In this document: in pieces, positions 56,808 to 64,000 of the stretch
Layout: every line of letters starts with the position of its first letter
Numbering within the stretch: the first letter of the stretch is position 1
From: JANQHS01 sp965227315
GTDB lineage: Bacteria > Bacteroidota > Bacteroidia > Cytophagales > CCMP332
Assembly: GCA_965227315.1 (NCBI GenBank)
Contig: OZ245737.1
Location: forward strand, 2,294,001-2,358,000
Direction of reading: 5' to 3'
DNA length: 64,000 nucleotides
Notes under the pieces: generated by a model
Seen by the model: only the letters and a program-made list of their open reading frames with translations
Databases searched by the model: none
Told to the model about the DNA's origin: nothing
Made by a program: the position numbers and the translations under genes

Positions 56808-58558
56808 ACGGGCATCTCCGGGAATGTTAGGGTAAATGTGGCCCCCTTGCCCGGATTGCCTTCAGCCTCGATCTGACCCTGGTGTTCGCCGATGATCTTT
56901 TTGACGATCGCGAGGCCCATCCCCGTTCCGCCTGTTTTTTCATTAGAAGTGAAAAATGGCTCAAAGATCCTCTCCTTGTCGGATGGATGAAAGCCCTTTC
57001 CGGAGTCAGATATCGATACCTTAATTGTGCCATTATGGGAGTCTTCTGTTTTGACCCTGAGAATGCCCGAACTTCCCATGGCGGTGATAGCATTTCGGAA
57101 CAGATTGATGAACATTTGCTTCAATTGTGAGGCTGCAGCATTGATAATGCGGTCTGACTGAAGATCTGTTTCGATCACAATTCCTTCTTCAATGGACTGA
57201 GCCATTAGCTTGAGGGAGGACTCGATGATCTCATTCAGATTTGAAGGTCTTCTTTCCCGGTTGCCTTCCTTTCCAAATTCACCGATCTCCGCGATGATCT
57301 CTCCGGCATGAGTGGACCCCTGCTCAAGATTTTCGATCAGCTCCTGAGCTTCTATTCTCACCTCATCCAATTCCTTCTTTTCCTCTTCGCTTAAAGATTT
57401 TCCAGGCAGTTCCATCAAAAACCGGATATCTCGTTTTAAGGGAGGAATACTGGCTTTCAGATAGTTCAACATGTTGTTCACCTCATGATTCACTACTGCT
57501 GAGATCTGTCCAATGGCTGATAATTTCTCTGCCTGCACCAGCTGTGACTGGGTTTCTTTCAGGTCGCCCAACGCCTTATCCAATGATTCGGATTTGGATT
57601 TTAGATTGATGTTGGCCTGAATCAGTTTGTTCTCCGCCGATTTTCGGGATCTGATCTCTTTTTGTAGGCTTTGATTCCAAAATATCACGAAGATGATCAC
57701 CACACCAAGGCCTATCAGGCCAATCGAGAAGAATCGGATATACTTCCTTTTGATCCCTGATTGCAGACTCACCTCAAAGAATTCCCTTCTCATCTCTGCT
57801 TTTTCGATCGGGCTGAGTGAGCGTAGTCCTTTGTTGATGATGCCGATGAGCAGATCGTATTCCGGCAACGCCGCCATATGTATTTCGATTTCCTCGAATA
57901 CGGATGGGATCACCTTGAGGTCGCTGTAATTCCCCTTTTCGATGAAATACATGGCAACAGTAAAATCCATCACCATGGCGTCGATCTCCCCATGATCCAT
58001 AGACTCAAATCCTTGGGGAATTGTGGGAACATCCACATAATCAAATCTTCGAAAACGCTTTTGGAGCTGGTCCGTGATCCAATAGCCCTTGACCACACCG
58101 ATTTTCAATCCTGCCAGATCATTTTCGTCGAAAATTCTTTTCGAATGATCGGAAGTGACGATCACAAATTCTCCGGAGAGGTAAGGATCTGTAAATACCA
58201 ACAACCTTTCCCTGGTCTTATTTTTTGCAATAGAACTAACCAGAATGGTTTTCCCTTCCTGAAAAAGTGTTCTCAGTCCTGTCCAGGAATCCGAAGGGAT
58301 ATATGTGAATTTTAGTCCGGTGATTTCGGATAACCTGTCAAGGTAATTTTTTGAAATCCCCTTATGTACTCCGCCTTCTGAAAAATCATAAGGCGCCCAA
58401 TCCGGATCACCGGAATAAAACACCTCCGGGTTGTTACGGATCCATTCCAGTTCCTCTTGGCTGAACTCCACATCTTGTGAAGCCCGAACATTTTCCACAG
58501 ATACAATTAGGCCAAGAATACAGCCGAGGATCGCAAGAAGGTATTTCGAAAAAGGCAT
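56804..58558 (-). CDS. Sensor histidine kinase with periplasmic solute-binding (SBP_bac_3) sensor domain
   Basis: A 584-residue kinase: signal peptide (1-26), an SBP_bac_3-type domain at about 35-265 (DWAPYDFSEGGVHKGISKNY, LAGLKIGVVKGYWI), one membrane helix (276-296), a coiled coil, then the phosphoacceptor region ISAVVNHEVNNMLNYLKAS with His358. The ATPase domain has NLFRNAITAMG (N box), SDSGKGFHPSDKERIFEPFF (G1/F boxes) and GTGMGLAIVKKI (G2). The sensor should bind a small solute such as an amino acid. No response regulator gene is adjacent, and the closely following gene encodes a type IX cargo. Confidence 0.92.
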   Translation of the reverse strand: MPFSKYLLAILGCILGLIVSVENVRASQDVEFSQEELEWIRNNPEVFYSGDPDWAPYDFSEGGVHKGISKNYLDRLSEITGLKFTYIPSDSWTGLRTLFQEGKTILVSSIAKNKTRERLLVFTDPYLSGEFVIVTSDHSKRIFDENDLAGLKIGVVKGYWITDQLQKRFRRFDYVDVPTIPQGFESMDHGEIDAMVMDFTVAMYFIEKGNYSDLKVIPSVFEEIEIHMAALPEYDLLIGIINKGLRSLSPIEKAEMRREFFEVSLQSGIKRKYIRFFSIGLIGLGVVIIFVIFWNQSLQKEIRSRKSAENKLIQANINLKSKSESLDKALGDLKETQSQLVQAEKLSAIGQISAVVNHEVNNMLNYLKASIPPLKRDIRFLMELPGKSLSEEEKKELDEVRIEAQELIENLEQGSTHAGEIIAEIGEFGKEGNRERRPSNLNEIIESSLKLMAQSIEEGIVIETDLQSDRIINAAASQLKQMFINLFRNAITAMGSSGILRVKTEDSHNGTIKVSISDSGKGFHPSDKERIFEPFFTSNEKTGGTGMGLAIVKKIIGEHQGQIEAEGNPGKGATFTLTFPEMPV

Positions 58559-58570
58559 CGGGAGTTTGCC

Positions 58571-58942
58571 TTATTTAATATATCGAAGTTTCAATAGCTG
58601 AAATTTATCTCCTGAGGATATGCGTGCATAATAGACACCCGAGCGCAAATTGATCTCTGCCGGGTCCCAACTGACTTCATGATTGCCTGCTGGAAACACC
58701 TTAACGATCGGCTCGGCGATCATGAATCCCATTTGATTGTAGATCTTCAGGCTGACCTCTGATGTTTTGTAGGTTTCAACGGAGAAAGTGGTCTCTCCAT
58801 AAAAGGGATTTGGGTCGCAATTGGCATGAAATCCAGTACTGAGATCATCATAAGAATCAAAATGATGAGAGTGCTCTTCACTGTCTTGTGCAGAACAGTC
58901 CAAAGCAGGCAAAACCAACACCAATGTCATCAGGAGTAGCAA
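58571..58942 (-). CDS. Minimal secreted protein with type IX secretion sorting domain
   Basis: About 123 residues: a hydrophobic signal (LLLLMTLVLVLPALDCSAQ), a short His/Asp-rich linker (EEHSHHFDSYDD), then a C-terminal type A sorting domain filling nearly all of the mature protein. The domain shows NPFYGETTFSVETYKTSEVS, LKIYNQMG, PAGNHEVSWDP and SGVYYARISSG. Such domains normally follow a large cargo; here no cargo domain is present. The start is TTG at 58942, or ATG at 58930. It precedes the histidine kinase by 12 bases on the same strand. Confidence 0.75.
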   Translation of the reverse strand: MLLLMTLVLVLPALDCSAQDSEEHSHHFDSYDDLSTGFHANCDPNPFYGETTFSVETYKTSEVSLKIYNQMGFMIAEPIVKVFPAGNHEVSWDPAEINLRSGVYYARISSGDKFQLLKLRYIK

Positions 58943-59041
58943 TTTTGAAACCCTGAAATGGTCTGGGGATATCGCTTTTTCTAAATAGATTTGAATAGGA
59001 ATTGCTTTAATTTGGTTTAAAAATAGCCAAGGGGCTTGTCA

Positions 59042-59680
59042 ATGAAAAAAATCTTTCTCCTAGTTTTCCTTTCTGCGCTCTTTGTCACTCAGGCTTATGC
59101 CCAGGATGAAGTCAGCGGGAACCAGACCCAGAAAAGGGATATGCCTCCTCCACCGGAGGAACCAAAAGAACCTAAACAAGGCCCGAGCTTTAAGGATAGA
59201 GTTTCATTCGGAGGTTCTATCGGGCTACAGTTCGGAAGTTATACCTTCATCGATGTCTCTCCGTTGATGGCGTATAGATTCTCACCTAAGCTTATCGGAG
59301 GGGTGGGAATCACCTATCGCTATGTGAGTTACGATTATCGCACCTCGCTCGGAACCCAGACATTTGAGGACCACCAATACGGCTGGAGGGTCTTCGGGAG
59401 GTATTTTGTTATTCCTCAGTTATTTGCACATATCGAGTATGAGTCATTGAACCTGACCTCGCAGATCAGGCTCCAACCCGATGGGAGTGGGGGGTTCAGC
59501 GAAGAGAGGTCCAGATCCTGGGTAAACTCGGCTTTTGTCGGTGCCGGATACTTTCAGGGAGCTGGAAAAAATGCCGGAGTATTTGTGATGGTTCTCTACA
59601 ACCTGATCGATTGCACGGAATTCTATTGCCCCTATCCGGACCGCTGGTTGATCCGTGTCGGGGTTATGGCCGGATTCTAG
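59042..59680 (+). CDS. Predicted outer membrane beta-barrel protein
   Basis: A 212-residue protein with a signal peptide (MKKIFLLVFLSALFVTQAYAQ), a Pro/Glu/Lys-rich linker (PPPPEEPKEPKQGP), and alternating polar/hydrophobic strands such as VSFGGSIGLQFGSYTFIDVS and RFSPKLIGGVGITYRYVS. The end, WLIRVGVMAGF, has the terminal aromatic residue of outer membrane barrels. The substrate or role is unknown. The ATG at 59042 gives a better signal than the TTG at 59036. It overlaps the convergent gene at 59664 by 17 bases. Confidence 0.78.
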   Translation: MKKIFLLVFLSALFVTQAYAQDEVSGNQTQKRDMPPPPEEPKEPKQGPSFKDRVSFGGSIGLQFGSYTFIDVSPLMAYRFSPKLIGGVGITYRYVSYDYRTSLGTQTFEDHQYGWRVFGRYFVIPQLFAHIEYESLNLTSQIRLQPDGSGGFSEERSRSWVNSAFVGAGYFQGAGKNAGVFVMVLYNLIDCTEFYCPYPDRWLIRVGVMAGF

Positions 59681-60065
59681 GCCTTGAGTAAAATTCTCTG
59701 ATAAGCTGATGAAGCTTTGTATTGCCTGCGAAGGTTGTCCAGACTTCCTTCTTGCCTTCCATGGTCTCCACCATGAACATATATCGCCCTCTCCAACCAT
59801 GAACGATAAGGGCGAGCCCCAGTACCAAATACAGGATCATTTCCCTTCCCGGTAGCTTTAGTTTGAAATACGCCACCATAGAAAGTGGCGCAATGATGCC
59901 TCCGAGAACCAGCGAAGCCAACCTCCGGTTAAAACGGTAATCCAGCTTTTTTATGGAAGAGATATTGAACCTGCGGGATTTATCCTTGTAGTTGATGATG
60001 AGCTCGTGTTCAAGTAATTGAACATGATTGGTCTCAGGGTCCAGTTCTTTAAGTGGAGCTTCCAG
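59664..60065 (-). CDS. Membrane protein with possible PH-like domain, non-canonical start
   Basis: About 133 residues. The N-terminal region contains HVQLLEHELIINYKDKSRRF and ISSIKKLDYRFNRR, which reads like genuine coding sequence of a PH-like or DUF-type domain. Two helices follow (LASLVLGGIIAPLSMVAYF and MILYLVLGLALIVHGWRG), then a soluble C-terminus. The frame is open right up to the scpA stop at 60072-60074 and has no ATG, GTG or TTG before 59921. CTG at 60065 is the first plausible alternative start. Starting at TTG 59921 would drop the domain. Function unknown. Confidence 0.5.
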   Translation of the reverse strand: MEAPLKELDPETNHVQLLEHELIINYKDKSRRFNISSIKKLDYRFNRRLASLVLGGIIAPLSMVAYFKLKLPGREMILYLVLGLALIVHGWRGRYMFMVETMEGKKEVWTTFAGNTKLHQLIREFYSRPRIRP

Positions 60066-60071
60066 TGTGTT

Positions 60072-60839
60072 CTAGGCTTGGGTTTCCTCCTTCGAAGCTT
60101 CGACCCTTTCCGGGGGCAGGATCCAGAAATTGTTGGAGCCGATACCAACCCTCAGGCCGATCAGACTTTGTTGAGCCATTTCAAGTATGGCCAGAAAATT
60201 GAAAATGACAGCGATTCTTTCAGTATTGGTTTTGATCACATCGACGAAGGACAATTCCTTCTTGCCCTTTAACATGTCCAGAACAAACTGCTTTTGTTCG
60301 GAGATGGTATAAGAGTATTGAACAACCGTATGCTTGGGTTTCTGTTTTTCCAGATCATACCGTTCCATGACCTTGTTAAAGGTGTTGAGGATCTTGAAAA
60401 GGTCAATGTTTTGCAATTCGGCTTCAACATTGTTCTTCTCGTACATTTTCACAAGCTCCTTCTGGAGGTTGCCACGTGCTTCTCTTTTGAGCCTCGTGTC
60501 TTCCATCTCTGTTAAAGGCTCAACAACCTCTTTGAATCTCTTGTACTCCAAAAGATGCTTCACCAATTCCTCTCGCGGATCTATCTCTTCACCTTGTTCA
60601 TCCAATTCCGGACGTGGGAGAAGCATTTTGGATTTGATCCTCATGAGAGTGGCAGCGACCAATATGAATTCGCTGGCTACATCCATATTCAAGGATTCCA
60701 GGTGCTTCAGGTACTCCAGAAAATCCTCGGTGATCTTGGAAATGGGGATATCATAGATATCCAGTTCATCGCGTTCAATGAAAAACAGGAGAAGGTCGAA
60801 AGGACCCTCGAAAAGCGGAAGTTTTACTTCAAAGCTCAA
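60072..60839 (-). CDS. scpA: Segregation and condensation protein A
   Basis: A 255-residue kleisin that bridges SMC heads with ScpB in chromosome condensation. Signatures are VKLPLFEGPFDLLLFFIERDELDIYDIPISKITEDF, FILVAATLMRIKSKMLLPRPE, and a C-terminal winged-helix-like LPPERV region. Full length. The stop TAG at 60072-60074 is followed in the same frame by the membrane protein gene. scpB is not in the window. Confidence 0.94.
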   Translation of the reverse strand: MSFEVKLPLFEGPFDLLLFFIERDELDIYDIPISKITEDFLEYLKHLESLNMDVASEFILVAATLMRIKSKMLLPRPELDEQGEEIDPREELVKHLLEYKRFKEVVEPLTEMEDTRLKREARGNLQKELVKMYEKNNVEAELQNIDLFKILNTFNKVMERYDLEKQKPKHTVVQYSYTISEQKQFVLDMLKGKKELSFVDVIKTNTERIAVIFNFLAILEMAQQSLIGLRVGIGSNNFWILPPERVEASKEETQA

Positions 60840-60888
60840 TACTGTCGGTCTTGGGGTTACAAAAAAGCACTTAAATTCAAATAATATT

Positions 60889-60896
60889 TAGCTTTG
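60889..60896 (+). promoter_or_regulatory. -7 promoter box TAGCTTTG for dxs
   Basis: TAGCTTTG matches TAnnTTTG; the leader to the ATG at 60954 is about 50 bases. No obvious TTG lies at the -33 distance. Confidence 0.5.
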
Positions 60897-60953
60897 CTGG
60901 TTATTAATTCTAAAAAGTTTAAACCATTTCAGAGACGCTCTGTTTAAATCACC

Positions 60954-62867
60954 ATGGACGTTATTCAGCCAGGTAAACTACTGTCCAGAATCGATTCCCC
61001 GTCTGATCTTAGGAAGCTAGAAAAATCTCAACTTCCCGATTTGGTGAACGAATTACGTCAGTACATCATCGACGTGGTTTCGGTCTATGGAGGACATTTT
61101 GGAGCGAGTCTGGGCGTAACTGAAATGACCGTCGCCCTTCATTACGTGTTCAATACCCCGGATGATCAATTGGTCTGGGATGTTGGGCATCAGGCTTATG
61201 GCCATAAGATATTAACCGGCCGAAGGGATAATTTTTCAACCAACAGGACCTACAAAGGACTCTCAGGTTTTCCCAAAAGGAGCGAAAGTGAGTATGACAC
61301 TTTTGGAGTAGGTCATTCCTCAACATCCATCTCTGCTGCACTGGGCATGGCCGCAGGTTCGAAGATCAAGAATGACGATTCCCGGCAACATATTGCCGTC
61401 ATCGGGGATGGAGCCATGACCGGTGGAATGGCATTTGAGGCCATGAACAATGCGGGTGTTTCCAATTCCAATCTGCTGATCGTTTTGAATGACAACTGTA
61501 TGTCCATCGATCCGAATGTTGGAGCGCTCAAAGAATATTTAACGGACATTACCACGTCACATACCTACAATAAGCTTCGTGATGAGGTGTGGAAAATGTT
61601 GGGCAAGATCAGCAAATTCGGCCCCAATGCTCAAGAGATCGCTTCCAAGATCGAAAACGGCTTGAAATCAGCTATTTTGAAGCAGAGTAATCTGTTTGAA
61701 TCGCTAAACCTTAGGTACTTCGGGCCAATAGACGGCCATGATATTCATCATATGGTTGAGGTGTTGAATGATCTCAAGGACATTCCCGGTCCTAAGATCC
61801 TTCACTGTCTTACGGTGAAGGGAAAAGGTTATGCTCTTGCAGAAAAAGACCAGACGCGCTGGCATGCACCTGGGAAATTCGACAAGATCACGGGAGAGAT
61901 CCATAAGGTTATCCATGATGAGCCTCAGGCTCCAAAATATCAGGATGTTTTCGGCAACACACTTGTCGAACTTGCGGACAACGATGAAAAGATTGTTGGC
62001 ATAACCCCGGCAATGCCCTCGGGTTCATCGATGAATATCATGATGAAAGCCTACCCGGAAAGATCTTTTGATGTTGGGATAGCAGAACAACATGCTGTGA
62101 CGTTTTCGGCAGGCTTGGCTACCAGAGGATTGACCCCGTTTTGCAATATATACTCAAGCTTTATGCAAAGGGCTTATGACCAGGTGGTTCATGATGTGGC
62201 CATTCAAAAACTTCCTGTGGTCTTTTGCCTGGATCGTGCGGGCATAGCAGGAGCCGATGGTCCAACTCATCATGGAGCATATGACATTCCATACATGCGA
62301 TGCCTGCCCAATATGGTCGTCAGTGCACCGATGAACGAAGAGGAATTGAGGAATCTGATGTTCACGGCAAGCGAATGGAAGGAAGGTCCTTTCACTATAA
62401 GATATCCAAGAGGCCAGGGAGTCATGCCCGAATGGAAGACCAAAATGAGAAAGGTGGAGGTCGGAAAAGGCAGGAAAGTAAGGGAAGGTTCCGACCTCGC
62501 CATACTGAGTATAGGGCATATCGGAAACCATGCCTTGAAAGCGGCAAAAATTCTTGAATCAAAGGATATTCAGGCAGCACATTATGACATGAGGTTTGTA
62601 AAACCGCTGGATGAGGAGTTGCTTCATGAGGTTTTCAGCAACCATAGACTGGTTGTGACGGTGGAAGATGGCACAGTCGTAGGTGGATTTGGTTCCGCAA
62701 TCCTTGAGTTCATGGCGGCGAACAATTACTCCTCCAGAGTGAAATTACTTGGAATCCCGGACAAGGTCGTTGAGCATGGGACCCAGGATCAGCTCTATTC
62801 CGAATGTGGATATAACGCCGAAGATATTGCTAGGGAGGCAGAAAGTGTCCTTGCATTGAGCATTTAA
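60954..62867 (+). CDS. dxs: 1-deoxy-D-xylulose-5-phosphate synthase
   Basis: A 637-residue thiamine-diphosphate enzyme, first in the MEP isoprenoid pathway, condensing pyruvate and glyceraldehyde-3-phosphate. The TPP motif GDGAMTGGMAFEAMNNAG is followed by LIVLNDNCMSIDPNVG. The central transketolase domain has GIAEQHAVTFSAGLA with the catalytic Glu, and the C-terminal part has DGPTHHGAYDI. Full length. It has its own -7 box and is divergent from scpA. Being TPP-dependent, it connects loosely to the thiamine locus at 6.7-10.9 kb. Confidence 0.96.
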   Translation: MDVIQPGKLLSRIDSPSDLRKLEKSQLPDLVNELRQYIIDVVSVYGGHFGASLGVTEMTVALHYVFNTPDDQLVWDVGHQAYGHKILTGRRDNFSTNRTYKGLSGFPKRSESEYDTFGVGHSSTSISAALGMAAGSKIKNDDSRQHIAVIGDGAMTGGMAFEAMNNAGVSNSNLLIVLNDNCMSIDPNVGALKEYLTDITTSHTYNKLRDEVWKMLGKISKFGPNAQEIASKIENGLKSAILKQSNLFESLNLRYFGPIDGHDIHHMVEVLNDLKDIPGPKILHCLTVKGKGYALAEKDQTRWHAPGKFDKITGEIHKVIHDEPQAPKYQDVFGNTLVELADNDEKIVGITPAMPSGSSMNIMMKAYPERSFDVGIAEQHAVTFSAGLATRGLTPFCNIYSSFMQRAYDQVVHDVAIQKLPVVFCLDRAGIAGADGPTHHGAYDIPYMRCLPNMVVSAPMNEEELRNLMFTASEWKEGPFTIRYPRGQGVMPEWKTKMRKVEVGKGRKVREGSDLAILSIGHIGNHALKAAKILESKDIQAAHYDMRFVKPLDEELLHEVFSNHRLVVTVEDGTVVGGFGSAILEFMAANNYSSRVKLLGIPDKVVEHGTQDQLYSECGYNAEDIAREAESVLALSI

Positions 62868-62949
62868 TCTTCTCAAGAGATTTCCTTCTGAATTTCATTT
62901 CTTATTCTCTGTATTTTTTGTAGATTCTGCAACCGAATTTTTTGATGGC

Positions 62950-64000
62950 ATGAAGAATCTCTTATTAATCTGCATTTCCCTTTGTTGTATTCAGACCGTG
63001 TCAGCCAGAGAAGAAACCTCAAAGCATTTTCTCTCTGGCTTGAACTATGGTTGGTGTCCAGTAGATAAAGACATCTCTATGTCCTCAGTGGAGATAATGG
63101 ATCAGTTAAGGTTCCATTTTGAATTAGGGATTGAAAATGAATTTGTCCTGTTGAATGCATGGGTTGACGAGTTGGGAAATAGTCACAAAAAGTACCAACA
63201 AACCCACGAGGGAAACAAAGTTCATGGTGCAGTTATCTTAACCCATGAGGAGAATGGACGCGTTTACTTAATAAATGGAAGCTTTGGCAAAAACTTTCAA
63301 AGTGTAGATGCTCAATTGCTCACTGAGAATAGCTTGATTGATTTTGCCAAAGAATATGCATCATGTGATGATTATGTCTTTGACAATCTTGATGAATTAG
63401 ACAGTAAAATTGCCGAGAAACTTAAACTTCAGCCTAAAACGGAGCTAGTCTTTTTTCCATTGGACACCCAAATGAAGCAAGGAAATGTAGTCAGAGAGTA
63501 CAAACTTTTGGCAAGGGTTAAGATTAGATGTCAAAGTTTGGATAAGAGTGAAGAAGTATTTTTAGACCCTATTTCAGGGAAAATTGAAAAAGCATTTCCT
63601 CTCTCTTTGTCATGTAACTCCACTCAGGGTGAATTCTTTTCTTTCTTCAATGGAGGAAATCAACACATAAATAACCTTTGGGATCCTTATATCTCAAAGT
63701 ACAAACTAATTGATGATTGTCGTGGTCTAGGAATAAGGACTCTAACTGGGAATGGGGCTTATTCTAGTGATATTATAGGATTGACAGATTATTGGAATCA
63801 CTTTCCTGATGAGTATCGTGGTGCACATATTCATTGGGCAACGACAACTTTTTATGATTATTTGCTCTCTACTTTTTCATGGGATAGTTACGATGATGAA
63901 AGCTCAGAAATGAGAGCCTATCTGGACTATTCGCATGCTGCTAGATATGATAAGTATTTTGAATCCATATTTATTGGACCTTCTAGTGAAGCCAATGATA
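62950..64000 (+). CDS. M4 family (thermolysin-like) metallopeptidase, N-terminal part
   Basis: At least 350 residues, running off the window edge. It has a signal peptide (MKNLLLICISLCCIQTVSA), a propeptide of the FTP/PepSY type (YQQTHEGNKVHGAVILTHEE and VYLINGSFGKNFQSV, VREYKLLARVKIRC), and the start of the catalytic domain. The latter has DDCRGLGIRTLTGNG then RGAHIHWATTTFYDYL, the region that corresponds to the conserved AHYYAGKTYDYY-type segment of thermolysins. The HExxH zinc motif lies beyond the window. Codon and base use is more AT-rich than neighbouring genes, hinting at transfer. The gene's C-terminus may include a sorting domain, which cannot be seen. Confidence 0.75.
   Translation, partial: MKNLLLICISLCCIQTVSAREETSKHFLSGLNYGWCPVDKDISMSSVEIMDQLRFHFELGIENEFVLLNAWVDELGNSHKKYQQTHEGNKVHGAVILTHEENGRVYLINGSFGKNFQSVDAQLLTENSLIDFAKEYASCDDYVFDNLDELDSKIAEKLKLQPKTELVFFPLDTQMKQGNVVREYKLLARVKIRCQSLDKSEEVFLDPISGKIEKAFPLSLSCNSTQGEFFSFFNGGNQHINNLWDPYISKYKLIDDCRGLGIRTLTGNGAYSSDIIGLTDYWNHFPDEYRGAHIHWATTTFYDYLLSTFSWDSYDDESSEMRAYLDYSHAARYDKYFESIFIGPSSEAND

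Overview
The window reads as a piece of chromosome from a Bacteroidota bacterium, most likely of the Cytophagales lineage. Three things support this. Promoters carry the phylum's -7 element TAnnTTTG, several with a TTG 18-20 bases upstream, and Shine-Dalgarno sequences are largely absent. The families are typical of the phylum: TonB-dependent receptor with carboxypeptidase-like plug extension, DUF4270, DUF4293, DUF1684, extended NusB, a type IX sorting domain, NqrF, an S9B dipeptidyl peptidase. The organism appears aerobic, with 2-oxoglutarate dehydrogenase, superoxide dismutase, SCO and cytochrome c proteins and acyl-CoA oxidation. Genes are densely packed on both strands with many 1-20 base overlaps. 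I see no phage, transposon, rRNA operon or CRISPR array. The single RNA gene is an initiator tRNA-Met; one TPP riboswitch is present.

Layout. 1-5.0 kb: start of sucA, a saccharopine/alanine dehydrogenase-like enzyme, accD, nqrF, a degenerate ureohydrolase. 5.1-10.9 kb: two secreted double-TonB_C paralogs, a PnuC-type permease with a NadR-type kinase, a TerB-like protein, then a TPP riboswitch controlling a TonB-dependent receptor; this looks like a thiamine uptake locus. 11-18.7 kb: cation/proton antiporter, asparaginase, AI-2E family permease, DUF1684 lipoprotein, gltX, ridA, a stand-alone 3-hydroxyacyl-CoA dehydrogenase domain. 18.7-24 kb: glmS, DUF4270, a truncated glycogen synthase-like protein, panC and panD. 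24-28.4 kb: a flippase-like membrane protein, rfaE2, a zinc peptidase, acyl-CoA dehydrogenase, an AraC regulator.

28.4-35 kb: lipoprotein, dipeptidyl peptidase IV, a lipoprotein-SCO-cytochrome c set, ABC exporter. 34.9-41.3 kb: leucine dehydrogenase, then a housekeeping run nusB-ytxH-DUF1573-yajC-ybbR-coaE-murQ. 41.3-44.6 kb: SprT-like protein, an acidic repeat lipoprotein, der, era, tRNA-fMet. 44.8-50.6 kb: a minus-strand cluster of small stress-type genes (ECF sigma factor, small membrane proteins, a His-rich protein, DUF2892, a Crp-type regulator, sodA, tadA, DUF4293). 50.7-56.8 kb: thiolase, TerC, a Tyr/Gly-rich secreted protein with an M48-like lipoprotein lacking a zinc ligand, dcd, and a sulfide:quinone oxidoreductase-like enzyme. 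56.8-64 kb: a periplasmic-binding-domain histidine kinase, a minimal type IX cargo, an outer membrane protein, scpA, dxs and the 5' part of an AT-richer M4 metallopeptidase.

The most promising observations are: (i) Crp/Fnr-type palindromes placed about 42 bases upstream of the inferred starts of DUF2892 and of the SQR-like gene, suggesting a small sulfide regulon run by the Crp protein encoded here; (ii) the ECF sigma/His-rich protein operon; (iii) the thiamine locus; (iv) several proteins of known families that have lost defining active-site or metal residues (AccD zinc ribbon, ureohydrolase, GT5 domain, M48 peptidase); and (v) a membrane protein that continues in frame just after the scpA stop with no ordinary start codon. 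No database search could be run, so family names rest on recognition of motifs.
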